Shown: piece after piece, positions 52,854 through 62,246 of the stretch
Position numbering within the stretch: position 1 is the first letter of the stretch
How the letters are laid out: each line of letters begins with the position of its first letter
Assembly (NCBI RefSeq): GCF_015223355.1
Contig: NZ_JADFFK010000005.1
Coordinates: 124,001 to 188,000, forward strand
From: Salipiger mangrovisoli
Lineage (GTDB): Bacteria; Pseudomonadota; Alphaproteobacteria; Rhodobacterales; Rhodobacteraceae
DNA: 64,000 bases
Direction of reading: 5' to 3'
Notes under the pieces: generated by a model
The model's database searches: none
What the model was told of the DNA's origin: nothing
Seen by the model: only the letters and a program-made list of their open reading frames with translations
Position numbers and translations under genes: made by a program

Positions 52854-53969
52854 TCAGTCCCTTGCCGGGAAGACGAAACAGCGGTCGCGGCGCACGGTCA
52901 GCCAGAGCGGCGTGCCCGGCTTGGGCAGGAAGACGTTGGGCACCGTCGCCTTGATCATCCCGCCGTCGAAATCCATGCGGAATTCCACGAGGCTCTCCGA
53001 CCCCATGAACCGCGCCCGCTCGACCACGCCGCGCGCCGGAGTGCCGGCCATCTGCGTCGGGTTGGGGCCGCGGCCACCGCGGTCGAAGTCGATGCCGACG
53101 TGCTGCGGCCGGAAAACGATATCCACCGCCTCGCCATCGGGCACGCCGGGCGCGAGGAAGGGACCAAAGGGCGTATCCGCCAGAGCTCCCTGAACTTTAC
53201 CGCGCAGCGAGTTGATATCGCTAAAGAAAGCCACGGCCGCCTTGTCCGCCGGGGCGTTGTAGATGTTGTAGGGCGCGCCGCGCTGGACGATCTTGCCGCC
53301 GCGCATCAGGGCGATCTCGTCGGCCATCCGCATGGCTTCCTCGGGCTCGTGGGTGACCAGCAGGACCGAGGTCCCCTCTTCCTTCAGCACCGCGAGCGTT
53401 TCGTCGCGGATGCCGTCGCGCAGGCGGTTGTCGAGCCCGGAGAAGGGCTCGTCCATCAGCATGATGCGCGGACGCGGCGCAAGCGCACGCGCCAGCGCCA
53501 CGCGCTGCTGCTCGCCGCCCGACAGCTGATGCGGGTATTCGTCGATGAAATGCCCCAGCCCCACCCGGTCGAGCAGTTCCGTCGCCCGCGCCTTCTTGGC
53601 GCTGCCCGCCCCCTTGAGACCGAAGGCAACGTTCTCTCCCACCGACAGGTGCGGAAAAAGCGCGAAATCCTGGAACATCAGGCCGATGGCGCGGCGCTCG
53701 GGCGGGATGCGGAAGACCGTGTCGCAGACCAGCGTGCCATCGACGTGGATCGAACCGCTGTCCTGCATGTCGACCCCGGCGATCATCCGCAGCGTCGTGG
53801 ACTTGCCGCAGCCCGAGGGGCCGAGCAGGCAGGTCACATTGCCCGGCTCGATGGTGAGCGACACGTCATCGACCACCGCACGGCCCTCGAAACGCCGCAC
53901 GAGATTCCGGACCTCCAGTCGGGGTTGCACCACTGCTGCCTGCCTCGCGTTGTTCCTGATGAAATGCAT
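52854..53969 (-). CDS. Orphan ABC ATPase, FbpC-type iron(III)/cation importer
   Basis: A 371-residue ATPase with Walker [18 protein letters not shown]-loop LMFQDFALFPHL, signature LSGGEQQRVALARAL, Walker B IMLMDEPFSGLD, switch VLLVTHEPEEA and a C-terminal TOBE region (AVDIVFRPQHVGIDF, RARFMGSESLVEFRMDFDG). The pattern is closest to FbpC/PotA-type ATPases. ATG 53969 gives MHFIRNNARQAAVVQ before the ABC domain. No permease or binding protein lies beside it, so it must work with subunits encoded elsewhere. Confidence 0.88.
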   Translation of the reverse strand: MHFIRNNARQAAVVQPRLEVRNLVRRFEGRAVVDDVSLTIEPGNVTCLLGPSGCGKSTTLRMIAGVDMQDSGSIHVDGTLVCDTVFRIPPERRAIGLMFQDFALFPHLSVGENVAFGLKGAGSAKKARATELLDRVGLGHFIDEYPHQLSGGEQQRVALARALAPRPRIMLMDEPFSGLDNRLRDGIRDETLAVLKEEGTSVLLVTHEPEEAMRMADEIALMRGGKIVQRGAPYNIYNAPADKAAVAFFSDINSLRGKVQGALADTPFGPFLAPGVPDGEAVDIVFRPQHVGIDFDRGGRGPNPTQMAGTPARGVVERARFMGSESLVEFRMDFDGGMIKATVPNVFLPKPGTPLWLTVRRDRCFVFPARD

Positions 53970-54370
53970 CGGGGATTGAGCTTCCACGTCCGAGTACCAG
54001 CCCCCGCACCGGCAGACAAGGCGCGGCACTGCCCCGGCGTGTGAGCACGGCCCGCCCCCGAGGCGCCTGAAACAGAATTACCGCCAGATGACCACCGGAG
54101 TCGGGCGCCGAAACACCGCGGCAAATGAGCACAGCGGTTAATCTACTTAGGGTTGATTGAAGGTTGCATGAAACCACCAATAGGTTCTCACGCCCATAGT
54201 AACCGCAAGTAACAATCGCAATACTTCGGTGGATTTTTTCGACCTGACATTACCGTTAGAATTCGGCTAACTTTCCTGAAATTAACGTCAGATCGACCGA
54301 TTTCGGGTTGTGATACAGCGTGAAATCGGCTGCCTTCTCTCGACGCCGCCAACGACGATCAGGGAGTTTC
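53970..54370. other. Divergent upstream region of fbpC-like and mrp genes
   Basis: About 400 nt without a plausible gene. The part nearest mrpA (54120-54310) is AT-rich (for example GTTAATCTACTTAGGGTTGA and GAAATTAACGTCAGATC) against a GC-rich background, as expected for the mrp promoter. No clear palindrome or riboswitch-like fold was found by eye. Confidence 0.45.
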
Positions 54371-57226
54371 ATGTCACTATTCATCATCGCGCTCCTTCCC
54401 TTCCTCGGAGCCCTGCTACCGGGCTTGCTGATTCAGGCGGGTCGGCGTGCCTGTGGCATGACGACCCTTTTCGTCACGCTTGCGGCGCTTGTCGGCCTGA
54501 TCACCCACCTGCCCGCGGTCTGGGCCGGAGAGACGGTCACCGCGTCAGTCGAGTGGCTTCCGGCGCTCGGACTGAACGTGACGCTGTTTCTCGACGGGCT
54601 GGGCATGATGTTCGCGATGCTGATCCTCGGGATCGGCGCGCTGGTGATCATCTACGCCCGCTACTACCTGACGCGCGATGACAACATGGGCGAGTTCTAT
54701 ACCTACCTGCTGCTCTTCCAGGGCGCGATGGTGGGCATCGTCCTGTCGAACAACATCCTGCTTCTGCTGATCTTCTGGGAGCTGACCTCGCTCTCGTCCT
54801 TCCTGCTGATCGGTTTCTGGAAACACCTGCCCGAGGGCCGCCAGGGCGCGCGCATGGCGCTGACGGTGACCGGCATGGGCGGGCTGGCGCTGATCGGGGG
54901 CATGCTGCTGCTGGGGTCGGCGGCGGGCACCTACGAGATCACCGAGATCCTCGCGCGGCGCGACGTGATCCAGGCCTCGCCCTACTATGTGCCGGCGCTG
55001 CTGCTGATCCTGCTCGGCTGCTTCACCAAGTCGGCGCAGTTCCCCTTCCACTTCTGGCTGCCGCACGCCATGGCCGCGCCGACGCCGGTCTCGTCCTACC
55101 TGCACTCGGCGACCATGGTGAAGGCGGGCATCTTCCTCATGGCGCGGCTCTGGCCCGCCCTCTCGGGCACCGAGGAATGGGTCTGGATCGTCACTTCGGC
55201 GGGCCTCGTGACCATGGTCCTCGGCGCGGTGATCGGCCTGTTCAAGCACGACCTCAAGGCGCTGCTGGCCTTCTCGACGGTCTCGCACCTTGGCCTCATC
55301 ACCATGCTGCTCGGCACCGGCACCGCTTACGGCGCGATGGCGGCGATCTTCCACATCCTCAACCACGCGGCCTTCAAGTGCTCGCTCTTCATGACGGCCG
55401 GCATCGTCGACCACGAGGCCCACACACGCGACATCCGCCGTCTCGGCGGGCTGCGGCACCTGATGCCGATCACCGCGACCATCGCCATCGTCGGCGCGCT
55501 GGCCATGGCGGGCATCCCGCTGTTCAACGGCTTCCTGTCCAAGGAGATGTTCCTCGAGGAAGCGTCGCACACGGTGCTCTTCGGCGCGGACTGGCTGGTG
55601 CCCGCATTGGCGACGCTCGGCGCGATCTTCTCGGCCGCCTACAGCTTCCGCTTCATCGCGCATGCCTTCCTTGGCAAGACGCGCGACGACTACCCGCACA
55701 AGCCGCATGACCCGAACTTCGGCATGTGGGGGCCGCCCGCCTTCCTCGGTCTGATCGTGGTCGCCGTGGGCTGCCTGCCCGTGCTGGCCGAGCCGGTCGT
55801 GAAGCTGGTCACCGCCTCGGTTCTCGGCGGGGTTGCCGAGGTGCCGGAGGTTCATTTCGCGCTCTGGCACGGTGTCACCCCGGCGCTGATCATGTCGATC
55901 ATCGCGACCATCGGCGGCCTTGTCCTGCTGGCGCTTTTCGCGCCGCTGCTCAAGGGATGGGACGCCGCGCCGCGCCCCGAGGCCAAGCAGCTCTTCGACG
56001 CGCTCATCAACGCCTGCGCCCGCGGTGCCGAAGGCGTGACCCAGGGCATGCACAACGGCAGCTTCTCGCGCTACGCCTCGGTCTTCACCGTGACCGTGCT
56101 GCTGGTGGCGGCCCATGCCTGGTTCACCGGCACGCTGGGGCCGGTCACCCGCGACATGCTGCCGATCCAGCCGCTGCCGCTGGCGGGCTGGATCCTGATT
56201 GTCAGCGCCACCGGGCTGATCGTCTTCCTGCACCGCAACCGGCTGGCGGCGCTCATCCTGATGGGGGTCATCGGCACCATGGTGTCGATCGCCTTCAACT
56301 ACCTCTCGGCCCCCGACCTCGCGCTCACGCAGATCTCGGTCGAAGTGGTGACGATCATCCTGCTGCTGCTGGCCCTGAACTTCCTGCCGAACACCACGCC
56401 GATCGAGTCCCCCGTCTCGCGCCGGGTGCGCGACGCGGTGCTGGCGGTCGTCGCGGGCCTCGGCACCGCCGGGCTGACCTATGCCATCCTGCGCCGCGAC
56501 TTCTCGATGGGCACGATCTCGGACTACATGCTCGAGAACTCCTATGACGGCGGCGGCGGCACCAACGTGGTGAACGTGATCCTGGTGGACTTCCGGGGTT
56601 ACGACACCTTCGGCGAGATCATCGTGCTCGGCATCGCCGCGCTGGTGATCTACGCGGTGACCGAGGCGCTGCTGACCGGGCCGGTTCGGGCCCGGCTGCT
56701 CAACCGCATCCCCGACCAGGAACAGGCCGGTGACGCCCACCCGCTGATGATGGTGGTGGTCACCCGGCTGATCCTGCCGGTGGTGCTGATGGTCGGCGCC
56801 TACATCTTCCTGCGCGGCCACAACGAACCGGGCGGCGGCTTCGTCGCGGGCCTCGTGGTGTCGATCGCGGTGGTCATGCAGTACATGGCCTCGGGCTTCG
56901 CCTGGGCCAACGAGCGCCAGCGCTACCCCTATCACGGGGTGATCGGCGCGGGCGTGCTGATTGCCGGGCTGACCGGCATCGGGGCCTGGCTCTTCGGGCG
57001 GCCGTTCCTCACCTCGACCTTCGGCTACGTGAAACTTCCGGGCCTCGAGAAGTTCGAGCTCGCCTCGGCCATGGCCTTCGACCTCGGCGTCTTCCTTGCC
57101 GTGGTGGGGGCGGTGCTGCTGTCGCTCGAGAGCTTCTCGCGCATGGCCCGCCGTTCCGGCACCGAGACCAGCGAACATGCGATGGACATCGACCCCTCGC
57201 GCGAAACCGAGACCGGGGGGGCCTGA
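54371..57226 (+). CDS. mrpA: Na+/H+ antiporter subunit A with fused subunit B domain (MrpAB)
   Basis: A 951-residue membrane protein. Residues 1 to about 600 form the NuoL-like antiporter core (LLIFWELTSLSSFLLIGFW, FPFHFWLPHAMAAPTPVSSY, TMVKAGIFLMARLWP with the conserved Lys, FKHDLKALLAFSTVSHLGLI, ILNHAAFKCSLFMTAGIVDH). The MrpA-specific extension follows, and the last 150 residues (RLILPVVLMVGAYIFLRGHN, EPGGGFVAGLVVSIAVVMQY) are an MrpB domain. No separate mrpB gene exists, so this is the fused Mrp type. GGGAG lies 5 nt before ATG 54371. Confidence 0.95.
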   Translation: MSLFIIALLPFLGALLPGLLIQAGRRACGMTTLFVTLAALVGLITHLPAVWAGETVTASVEWLPALGLNVTLFLDGLGMMFAMLILGIGALVIIYARYYLTRDDNMGEFYTYLLLFQGAMVGIVLSNNILLLLIFWELTSLSSFLLIGFWKHLPEGRQGARMALTVTGMGGLALIGGMLLLGSAAGTYEITEILARRDVIQASPYYVPALLLILLGCFTKSAQFPFHFWLPHAMAAPTPVSSYLHSATMVKAGIFLMARLWPALSGTEEWVWIVTSAGLVTMVLGAVIGLFKHDLKALLAFSTVSHLGLITMLLGTGTAYGAMAAIFHILNHAAFKCSLFMTAGIVDHEAHTRDIRRLGGLRHLMPITATIAIVGALAMAGIPLFNGFLSKEMFLEEASHTVLFGADWLVPALATLGAIFSAAYSFRFIAHAFLGKTRDDYPHKPHDPNFGMWGPPAFLGLIVVAVGCLPVLAEPVVKLVTASVLGGVAEVPEVHFALWHGVTPALIMSIIATIGGLVLLALFAPLLKGWDAAPRPEAKQLFDALINACARGAEGVTQGMHNGSFSRYASVFTVTVLLVAAHAWFTGTLGPVTRDMLPIQPLPLAGWILIVSATGLIVFLHRNRLAALILMGVIGTMVSIAFNYLSAPDLALTQISVEVVTIILLLLALNFLPNTTPIESPVSRRVRDAVLAVVAGLGTAGLTYAILRRDFSMGTISDYMLENSYDGGGGTNVVNVILVDFRGYDTFGEIIVLGIAALVIYAVTEALLTGPVRARLLNRIPDQEQAGDAHPLMMVVVTRLILPVVLMVGAYIFLRGHNEPGGGFVAGLVVSIAVVMQYMASGFAWANERQRYPYHGVIGAGVLIAGLTGIGAWLFGRPFLTSTFGYVKLPGLEKFELASAMAFDLGVFLAVVGAVLLSLESFSRMARRSGTETSEHAMDIDPSRETETGGA

Positions 57227-57229
57227 TCC

Positions 57230-57625
57230 ATGGAGTTTCTCATTGCGACCACCATCGGCGTGCTGACCGCGGCCGGGATCTACATGGTGCTGCGGCTGCG
57301 GACCTTCCCGGTGATCATCGGCACCTCGCTGCTGACCTACGCCGTGAACCTCTTCCTCTTCGCCTCTGGCCGGCTGGTGATCAATCAGCCCCCTATCCTG
57401 CGCGACGACGTGACGAGCTACACCGACCCGCTGCCGCAGGCGCTGGTGCTGACGGCGATCGTGATCTCCTTCGGCATGACCGCCGTGGTGGTGATGATCG
57501 CGCTCGCGTCCTATCTGAGCGCCAATGACGACCACGTGGACGAGGCCGGGAAGCTGGCCGAAGAGCGCCACGCCGGAGAAGACCCTGACAGGCAACAGGG
57601 CGACGAGAAGGAGTCCCGCGCATGA
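57230..57625 (+). CDS. mrpC: Na+/H+ antiporter subunit C
   Basis: A 131-residue, three-span NuoK-like protein (FLIATTIGVLTAAGIYMVLR, IGTSLLTYAVNLFLFASGRL, PLPQALVLTAIVISFGMTAV). The C-terminal 30 residues are a hydrophilic, charged tail. It starts 3 nt after mrpA and overlaps mrpD by 4 nt. Confidence 0.95.
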   Translation: MEFLIATTIGVLTAAGIYMVLRLRTFPVIIGTSLLTYAVNLFLFASGRLVINQPPILRDDVTSYTDPLPQALVLTAIVISFGMTAVVVMIALASYLSANDDHVDEAGKLAEERHAGEDPDRQQGDEKESRA

Positions 57626-59322
57626 TGCACTGGATCATCGCCCCTGTGCTGCTGCCGGCCATGATGGCCGCGATCATCGTGCTGGCCGCGCGCTTTCACG
57701 AAACCCTGCAGCGGATATTCTCGGTCGCCTCGCTGGTGGCGGTCCTTGCCATCTCGATCGGTCTCTACATGCAGGCCAGCGACGGCACCGTGACGCTCTA
57801 CCAGCTCGGCGACTGGCAGGCCCCGTTCGGCATCGTGCTCGTGGCAGACCGGCTGGCCACCACGATGGTGCTGCTGACCGCGGTGCTGGCGCTGCCGGTG
57901 CTCATCTACGCCATCGGCTCGGGCTGGGACCGGCGCGGGCAGCATTTCCACGCGCTCTTCCAATTCCAGGTCATGGGGATCATGGGGGCCTTCCTCACCG
58001 GCGACGCCTTCAACCTCTTCGTCTTCTTCGAAGTGCTGCTGATCGCCTCCTACGGCCTGATGGTCCATTCGGGCGGCGCCACGCGCACCCGCGCGGGCGT
58101 GCAGTACATGCTCTACAACCTCCTGGGCTCGACGCTCTTCCTCTTCGCGCTCGGCACGCTCTACGCCCAGGCAGGCACGCTCAACATGGCCGACCTCGCG
58201 CAGCGCGTGGCGGCGGCGGACATCGAGAACTCCGCCGGGCTGCGGGTCGCTGCGGTGCTGCTGCTGCTGGTCTTCGCGATCAAGGCGGCGCTGCTGCCGC
58301 TGCATTTCTGGCTGCCGTCGAGCTACGCCGAGGCCCCGGCCCCGGTGGCCGCGCTCTTTGCCATCATGACCAAGGTCGGTGCCTATGGCATCATCCGCGT
58401 CTACACGCTGATCTTCCCGCCCTCGTCGCCGCTCATGCAGGGCGCGCACGAGGAATGGCTGCTGCCGCTGGCGCTGATCACCCTCGCCATCGGAATGATC
58501 GGCGTGCTCGGCAGCCGCGAGATCGGGCGGCTGGTGGCCTTTTCCGTGGTCGGCTCGATGGGCATGCTGCTGGCGTCGGTGGCGCAGTTCACGCCCGCAG
58601 GCATCGCCTCGGCGCTCTACTACGCGCTGCATTCGACCCTCACGACGGCGGCGCTCTTCCTGATTGTCGACGTGATCCGCGAGCGCCGCGGCAGCGTTGC
58701 GGGCACGGTCGAGGAGACGCTGCCCATGGCCGGCGGCGCTCTTGTCGCGGGGCTTTTCTTCATCGCCTGCATCGCCATGGCGGGCCTGCCGCCGCTTTCG
58801 GGCTTCATCGGCAAGCTGCTGATCCTCGAAGCCTCGCAGCAGAGCGCGATGATGGGCTGGGTCTGGGCGGTGGTGCTCGGCTCGTCGCTGGTGGCCGTGG
58901 TCGGCTTCTCCCGCGCCGGATCGACGATCTTCTGGAAGCCCCACCAGCTGGCAGTGGAAAACTGCGGCTCGGCGGAGGACCCGGAGGACGAACAGGGCGC
59001 GCGCGAACTGCACGATCCCACGGGGGGCAACCAGCCGCTGCCGATGCTGGCAATCGGGCTGCTCGTGGCACTGCTGATCGCGCTGACCGTTTTTGCCGGG
59101 CCGGTGATGCGCCAGCTAGACGCCACCGCCGCGCAGCTCTTCGCTCCGCAGCCGTATGTGTCCACCGTGCTCGAGACGCCGGGCAAGGAGATCGTCAAGC
59201 ATGGGGATGATCACGGCGACGATCATGGCAAGGTCGAAGCCGACGACGGCGATCTGCCCGCCGACGAGGCGCATGACGCCGGCACCGAGGCGATCACCGA
59301 CGACGCATTGGGAGGACACTGA
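57622..59322 (+). CDS. mrpD: Na+/H+ antiporter subunit D
   Basis: A 566-residue NuoM/N-like antiporter subunit with about 14 spans: GDAFNLFVFFEVLLIASYGL, LPLHFWLPSSYAEAPAPVAA, LFAIMTKVGAYGIIRVYTLI and LYYALHSTLTTAALFLIVDV carry the conserved Glu and Lys proton-path residues. The last 45 residues form an Asp/His-rich tail (HGDDHGDDHGKVEADDGD), unusual in length and likely cytoplasmic metal- or proton-binding. It overlaps mrpC by 4 nt and mrpE by 1 nt. Confidence 0.95.
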   Translation: MMHWIIAPVLLPAMMAAIIVLAARFHETLQRIFSVASLVAVLAISIGLYMQASDGTVTLYQLGDWQAPFGIVLVADRLATTMVLLTAVLALPVLIYAIGSGWDRRGQHFHALFQFQVMGIMGAFLTGDAFNLFVFFEVLLIASYGLMVHSGGATRTRAGVQYMLYNLLGSTLFLFALGTLYAQAGTLNMADLAQRVAAADIENSAGLRVAAVLLLLVFAIKAALLPLHFWLPSSYAEAPAPVAALFAIMTKVGAYGIIRVYTLIFPPSSPLMQGAHEEWLLPLALITLAIGMIGVLGSREIGRLVAFSVVGSMGMLLASVAQFTPAGIASALYYALHSTLTTAALFLIVDVIRERRGSVAGTVEETLPMAGGALVAGLFFIACIAMAGLPPLSGFIGKLLILEASQQSAMMGWVWAVVLGSSLVAVVGFSRAGSTIFWKPHQLAVENCGSAEDPEDEQGARELHDPTGGNQPLPMLAIGLLVALLIALTVFAGPVMRQLDATAAQLFAPQPYVSTVLETPGKEIVKHGDDHGDDHGKVEADDGDLPADEAHDAGTEAITDDALGGH

Positions 59323-59825
59323 TGGCCACGCGTTTCATCCAAAGGCTGCTGCCGCACCCGCTGCTGTCGGTGGCGCTGGTGGCCGTCTGGCAGCTTCTGG
59401 CCAACGAGCCTTCGGTCAACAGCCTCGTTTTCGGGATCATCCTCGGCGTGCTGCTGCCCTTCGCAACCGCCGCCTACTGGCCGAACCGCCCCCAGGTGAC
59501 GCGGCCGTGGCGGCTGATCCCCTACGGGCTGATCGTGGCCTGGGACATCATCACCGCGAACATCACCGTGGCGATGATCGTGCTCTTCAAGCCCAACCGC
59601 GACATCCGCTCGGGCTGGGTGAACATCCCGCTCGACATCCGCACCCCCGAGGCGATCACCGCGCTGGCGGGCACCATCACGCTGACACCTGGCACGGTTT
59701 CCGTCGACCTGTCTGACCATGGCCACGCGCTGCTGGTGCATGCGCTGCACGCCGAGGACCCCGAGGAGGTCGCCCGCAAGATCAAGCACCGCTACGAACG
59801 CCGCCTGAAGGAGATCTTCGAATGA
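59322..59825 (+). CDS. mrpE: Na+/H+ antiporter subunit E
   Basis: A 167-residue MrpE with two or three N-terminal spans (HPLLSVALVAVWQLLANEPS, LVFGIILGVLLPFATAAYWP) and a cytosolic alpha/beta domain (TPEAITALAGTITLTPGTVS, LLVHALHAEDPEEVARKIKH). It shares its first base with the end of mrpD and overlaps mrpF by 4 nt. Confidence 0.95.
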   Translation: MATRFIQRLLPHPLLSVALVAVWQLLANEPSVNSLVFGIILGVLLPFATAAYWPNRPQVTRPWRLIPYGLIVAWDIITANITVAMIVLFKPNRDIRSGWVNIPLDIRTPEAITALAGTITLTPGTVSVDLSDHGHALLVHALHAEDPEEVARKIKHRYERRLKEIFE

Positions 59826-60094
59826 TCGTCACCTATGCGCTCATCTTCGCCTTCGCCGCGGTCAGCCTGTCGCTGCTGCTGACCATGATCCGGCTGGTCA
59901 AGGGGCCGGGCCCCGGCGACCGAATCCTCGCGCTCGACACGCTGTCGATCAACGCCGTGGCGCTGATCATCCTCGTCGGCATCGCCGGGGCCACGCAGAT
60001 CTACTTCGAGGCGGCGATGATCATCGCCATGCTCGGCTTCGTGTCGACCGTGGCCGTGGCCCGCTTCGTGCTGAGGGGAGACATCATCGAATGA
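59822..60094 (+). CDS. mrpF: Na+/H+ antiporter subunit F
   Basis: A 90-residue three-span subunit (YALIFAFAAVSLSLLLTMIR, LSINAVALIILVGIAGATQI, FEAAMIIAMLGFVSTVAVAR) with GPGPGDRILALDT in the first loop, typical of MrpF. It overlaps both neighbours by 4 nt. Confidence 0.95.
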   Translation: MIVTYALIFAFAAVSLSLLLTMIRLVKGPGPGDRILALDTLSINAVALIILVGIAGATQIYFEAAMIIAMLGFVSTVAVARFVLRGDIIE

Positions 60095-60486
60095 GCCACA
60101 ACATCCTCGACATCGCCATCGCCGCCGCGCTGGTCATCGGCGGGCTCTTCACGCTGGTGGGCTCGATCGGGCTGCTGAAACTGCAGGCCCCCATGGCCCG
60201 GCTGCACGCGCCGACGAAGGCGTCGACGCTGGGGGTCGGGTCGATCCTGCTCGCCTCGGTGCTCTTCGCCTTTGCCAAGGGTGCGCCGTCTTACCACGAG
60301 CTGCTGATCATCGCCTTCCTGTTCATGACGGCGCCGGTCTCGGCCTATTTCATCGGCAAGGTGCACATCCACCTCGGCCAGAACCGCAAGCCGCTGCCCA
60401 AGCCCGCGCGCGACAACATCTGGGCCACAAAGGCCAAGCGCGAGGAAGACACGCCAAGCGTGCCCGAGATGAAAGCCGACGCCTGA
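60091..60486 (+). CDS. mrpG: Na+/H+ antiporter subunit G
   Basis: A 131-residue MrpG with spans IAIAAALVIGGLFTLVGSIG, GVGSILLASVLFAFAKG and LLIIAFLFMTAPVSAYFIGK, and the family signature LGLLKLQAPMARLHAPTKAS-like loop (GLLKLQAPMARLHAPTKAST). Last gene of the A(B)CDEFG operon. The stop is 18 nt from the convergent PIN gene end. Confidence 0.95.
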   Translation: MSHNILDIAIAAALVIGGLFTLVGSIGLLKLQAPMARLHAPTKASTLGVGSILLASVLFAFAKGAPSYHELLIIAFLFMTAPVSAYFIGKVHIHLGQNRKPLPKPARDNIWATKAKREEDTPSVPEMKADA

Positions 60487-60504
60487 GTGTCGCGGATGCG
60501 GCGG

Positions 60505-61053
60505 TCAGCCCGCCGCCTCGAGCGCCTTGCCGAGCCGCGGCAGGCGCGCCTTCTTGAGCAGGCCGCGCATCGTCCAGTCCTCGCCCGAGAGCCGCCGTGC
60601 CTCAGAGAGCACCGCCTCGCAGGCATCCTTGACCTTGCCCGGATTGGCCTCGCAGAGCCCGCGCAGGAAGCCGTCTGCATCGACGCGCGAGAGTCCTTCC
60701 TCGGCGAGGATATTGCGCGGGAAGTCCTTGGCGTTCTCGGTCACGATGAGGTCGGCACTGCCCGAGATCGCCGCGGCCAGCACGTGCAGGTCGGCGGGAT
60801 CTGGCAGCCAGAGCCGGTCTTCCATGGCCGGCTGGTAGCGCACCTCGGCACCCGGCCAGGCGGCGCGGACCTGCGCGATCTCACCGCGCGCCTGCACCTC
60901 GCCCATAGGTCCCAGCTTGCGTGCGGCCAGCGCCCATTCCTCGAGGATGCGCGCCGACCAGAGCGGCTGGTAGAGCCCCTGCGCTGCCACGCCAAGGAGC
61001 ACCTCGCGCATCACCGTCGGGTAGATGACGCAGGTGTCCAGCAGCACCTTCAC
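60505..61053 (-). CDS. PIN-domain protein
   Basis: A 182-residue PIN-domain protein with the first acidic residue D6 in VLLDTCVIYPTVMREVLLG, further acidic positions in LWLPDPADLHVLAAAI and the segment SADLIVTENAKDFPRNIL. It resembles VapC-like ribonucleases, but it is longer than most toxins and no antitoxin gene lies next to it. GTG at 61053 overlaps the rlmI stop (GTGA), so it is translated from the rlmI message and may act in RNA processing instead. Confidence 0.85.
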   Translation of the reverse strand: MKVLLDTCVIYPTVMREVLLGVAAQGLYQPLWSARILEEWALAARKLGPMGEVQARGEIAQVRAAWPGAEVRYQPAMEDRLWLPDPADLHVLAAAISGSADLIVTENAKDFPRNILAEEGLSRVDADGFLRGLCEANPGKVKDACEAVLSEARRLSGEDWTMRGLLKKARLPRLGKALEAAG

Positions 61054-62246
61054 AGGCGGAACACCAGCGCCTTCAGATAGCCCGATTCCGCAAGCTGCGG
61101 CAGCAGCGGATGGTCCGGCCCGGCAAAGCCGGTGTGCAGCAGCTGTGCCCGGCGCCCGGCCCGGCCGATGCCGCGCAGGCAGGCACCGGTGAAGCTCGAC
61201 AGATCCGCCGCGTGGGAACAGGAGCAGAGCACGAGGTAGCCGCCCTCTTCCACGAGCGGAGCCGACAGCCGCGCGACCTTCTCGTAAGCGCGCAGACCCG
61301 CTTCCAGCGCCGGTTTGGCCGGGGCAAAGGCGGGCGGGTCGCAGACCACGAGGCCGAAGCGCTCGCCTTCGGTCCCCAGCGCCTCGAGCGTGTCGAAGGC
61401 GTCGCCCTGACGGGTGGCGAAGCGGTCCGCCGCCCCCATGCGTTTCGCGCCCTCCTCGGCCAGCGCCAGCGCCGAGGCAGAGCCGTCCACCGACAGCGCG
61501 CTTGTCGCACCACCGGCCAGCGCCGCCAGAGCAAAACCGCCGACGTGGCTGAAGACGTCGAGCATCTTCTGCCCGCTCGCCAGCCGCGCCGCGAAACCGT
61601 GGTTCGGACGCTGGTCGTAGAAGAGCCCGGTCTTCTGACCGCCGGTGACGTCGGCCATGTAGGTCGCGCCGTTCATCTCGACCGGCAGCGGTGCCTCGGG
61701 CGCCTGGCCCAGCAGCACGGCATCCTGATCGTCGAGCCCCTCGAGCTGGCGGCCGCGGCCGCCGGCGTTCTTGAGGATGGTCTTCACGCCCGAGACCTCG
61801 GCCAGCGCCTCGGTCAGCTCGGGCAGCAGCAGTTCGGCCCAGGCGGCGTTGGGCTGGATCACCGCGGTGTCGCCGAAACGGTCGATGATCACGCCGGGCA
61901 GCCCGTCGGCCTCGGCATGCACGAGCCGGTAGTAGGGTGCCGGGAAGAGCCGCTCGCGCAGTTCCAGCGCACGGGTCAGCTTGGCCGCGAGCCACGCCTT
62001 GTCGATCGAGGCTTCGGGGTCGCGGTCGAGCATCCGGCAGATGATCTTCGAGTTCGGCGTCACGCCCACCAGCCCGAGCAGCTTGCGGTCGTTGTCCTCG
62101 AGCCGCGCGACGGTGCCGGCGGCGAGATTCCGGGTGCGGCGGTCAACCACCAGCTCGTTGGCATAGACCCAAGGATAGCCCCGGCGCAGGGCCTGCGGCT
62201 TCGACTTGGGAAGGAGACGGACGGTGGGGATATCGGGCTGTGTCAT
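61050..62246 (-). CDS. rlmI: Class I SAM-dependent rRNA methyltransferase, RlmI-like
   Basis: A 398-residue protein with an N-terminal PUA domain (KSKPQALRRGYPWVYANELV) and a Rossmann methyltransferase domain: SAM motif I MLDVFSHVGGFALAALAGG and catalytic-type VVCDPPAFAPAK, with LCSCSHAADLSSFTGACL following. RlmI methylates C1962 of 23S rRNA (5-methylcytosine). Other RlmI-like enzymes exist, so the site is inferred from similarity. It overlaps the PIN gene by 4 nt. Confidence 0.9.
   Translation of the reverse strand: MTQPDIPTVRLLPKSKPQALRRGYPWVYANELVVDRRTRNLAAGTVARLEDNDRKLLGLVGVTPNSKIICRMLDRDPEASIDKAWLAAKLTRALELRERLFPAPYYRLVHAEADGLPGVIIDRFGDTAVIQPNAAWAELLLPELTEALAEVSGVKTILKNAGGRGRQLEGLDDQDAVLLGQAPEAPLPVEMNGATYMADVTGGQKTGLFYDQRPNHGFAARLASGQKMLDVFSHVGGFALAALAGGATSALSVDGSASALALAEEGAKRMGAADRFATRQGDAFDTLEALGTEGERFGLVVCDPPAFAPAKPALEAGLRAYEKVARLSAPLVEEGGYLVLCSCSHAADLSSFTGACLRGIGRAGRRAQLLHTGFAGPDHPLLPQLAESGYLKALVFRL

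Noticed and set aside
54545-57595. A 1016-codon open frame antisense to mrpA
   Set aside because: It is the complement of a clear antiporter gene. Its composition (Arg/His/Gln-rich, no domain) is that of a GC-rich shadow frame.
60505-61053. VapBC toxin-antitoxin pair
   Set aside because: No small antitoxin frame lies beside the PIN gene; the upstream neighbour is rlmI.
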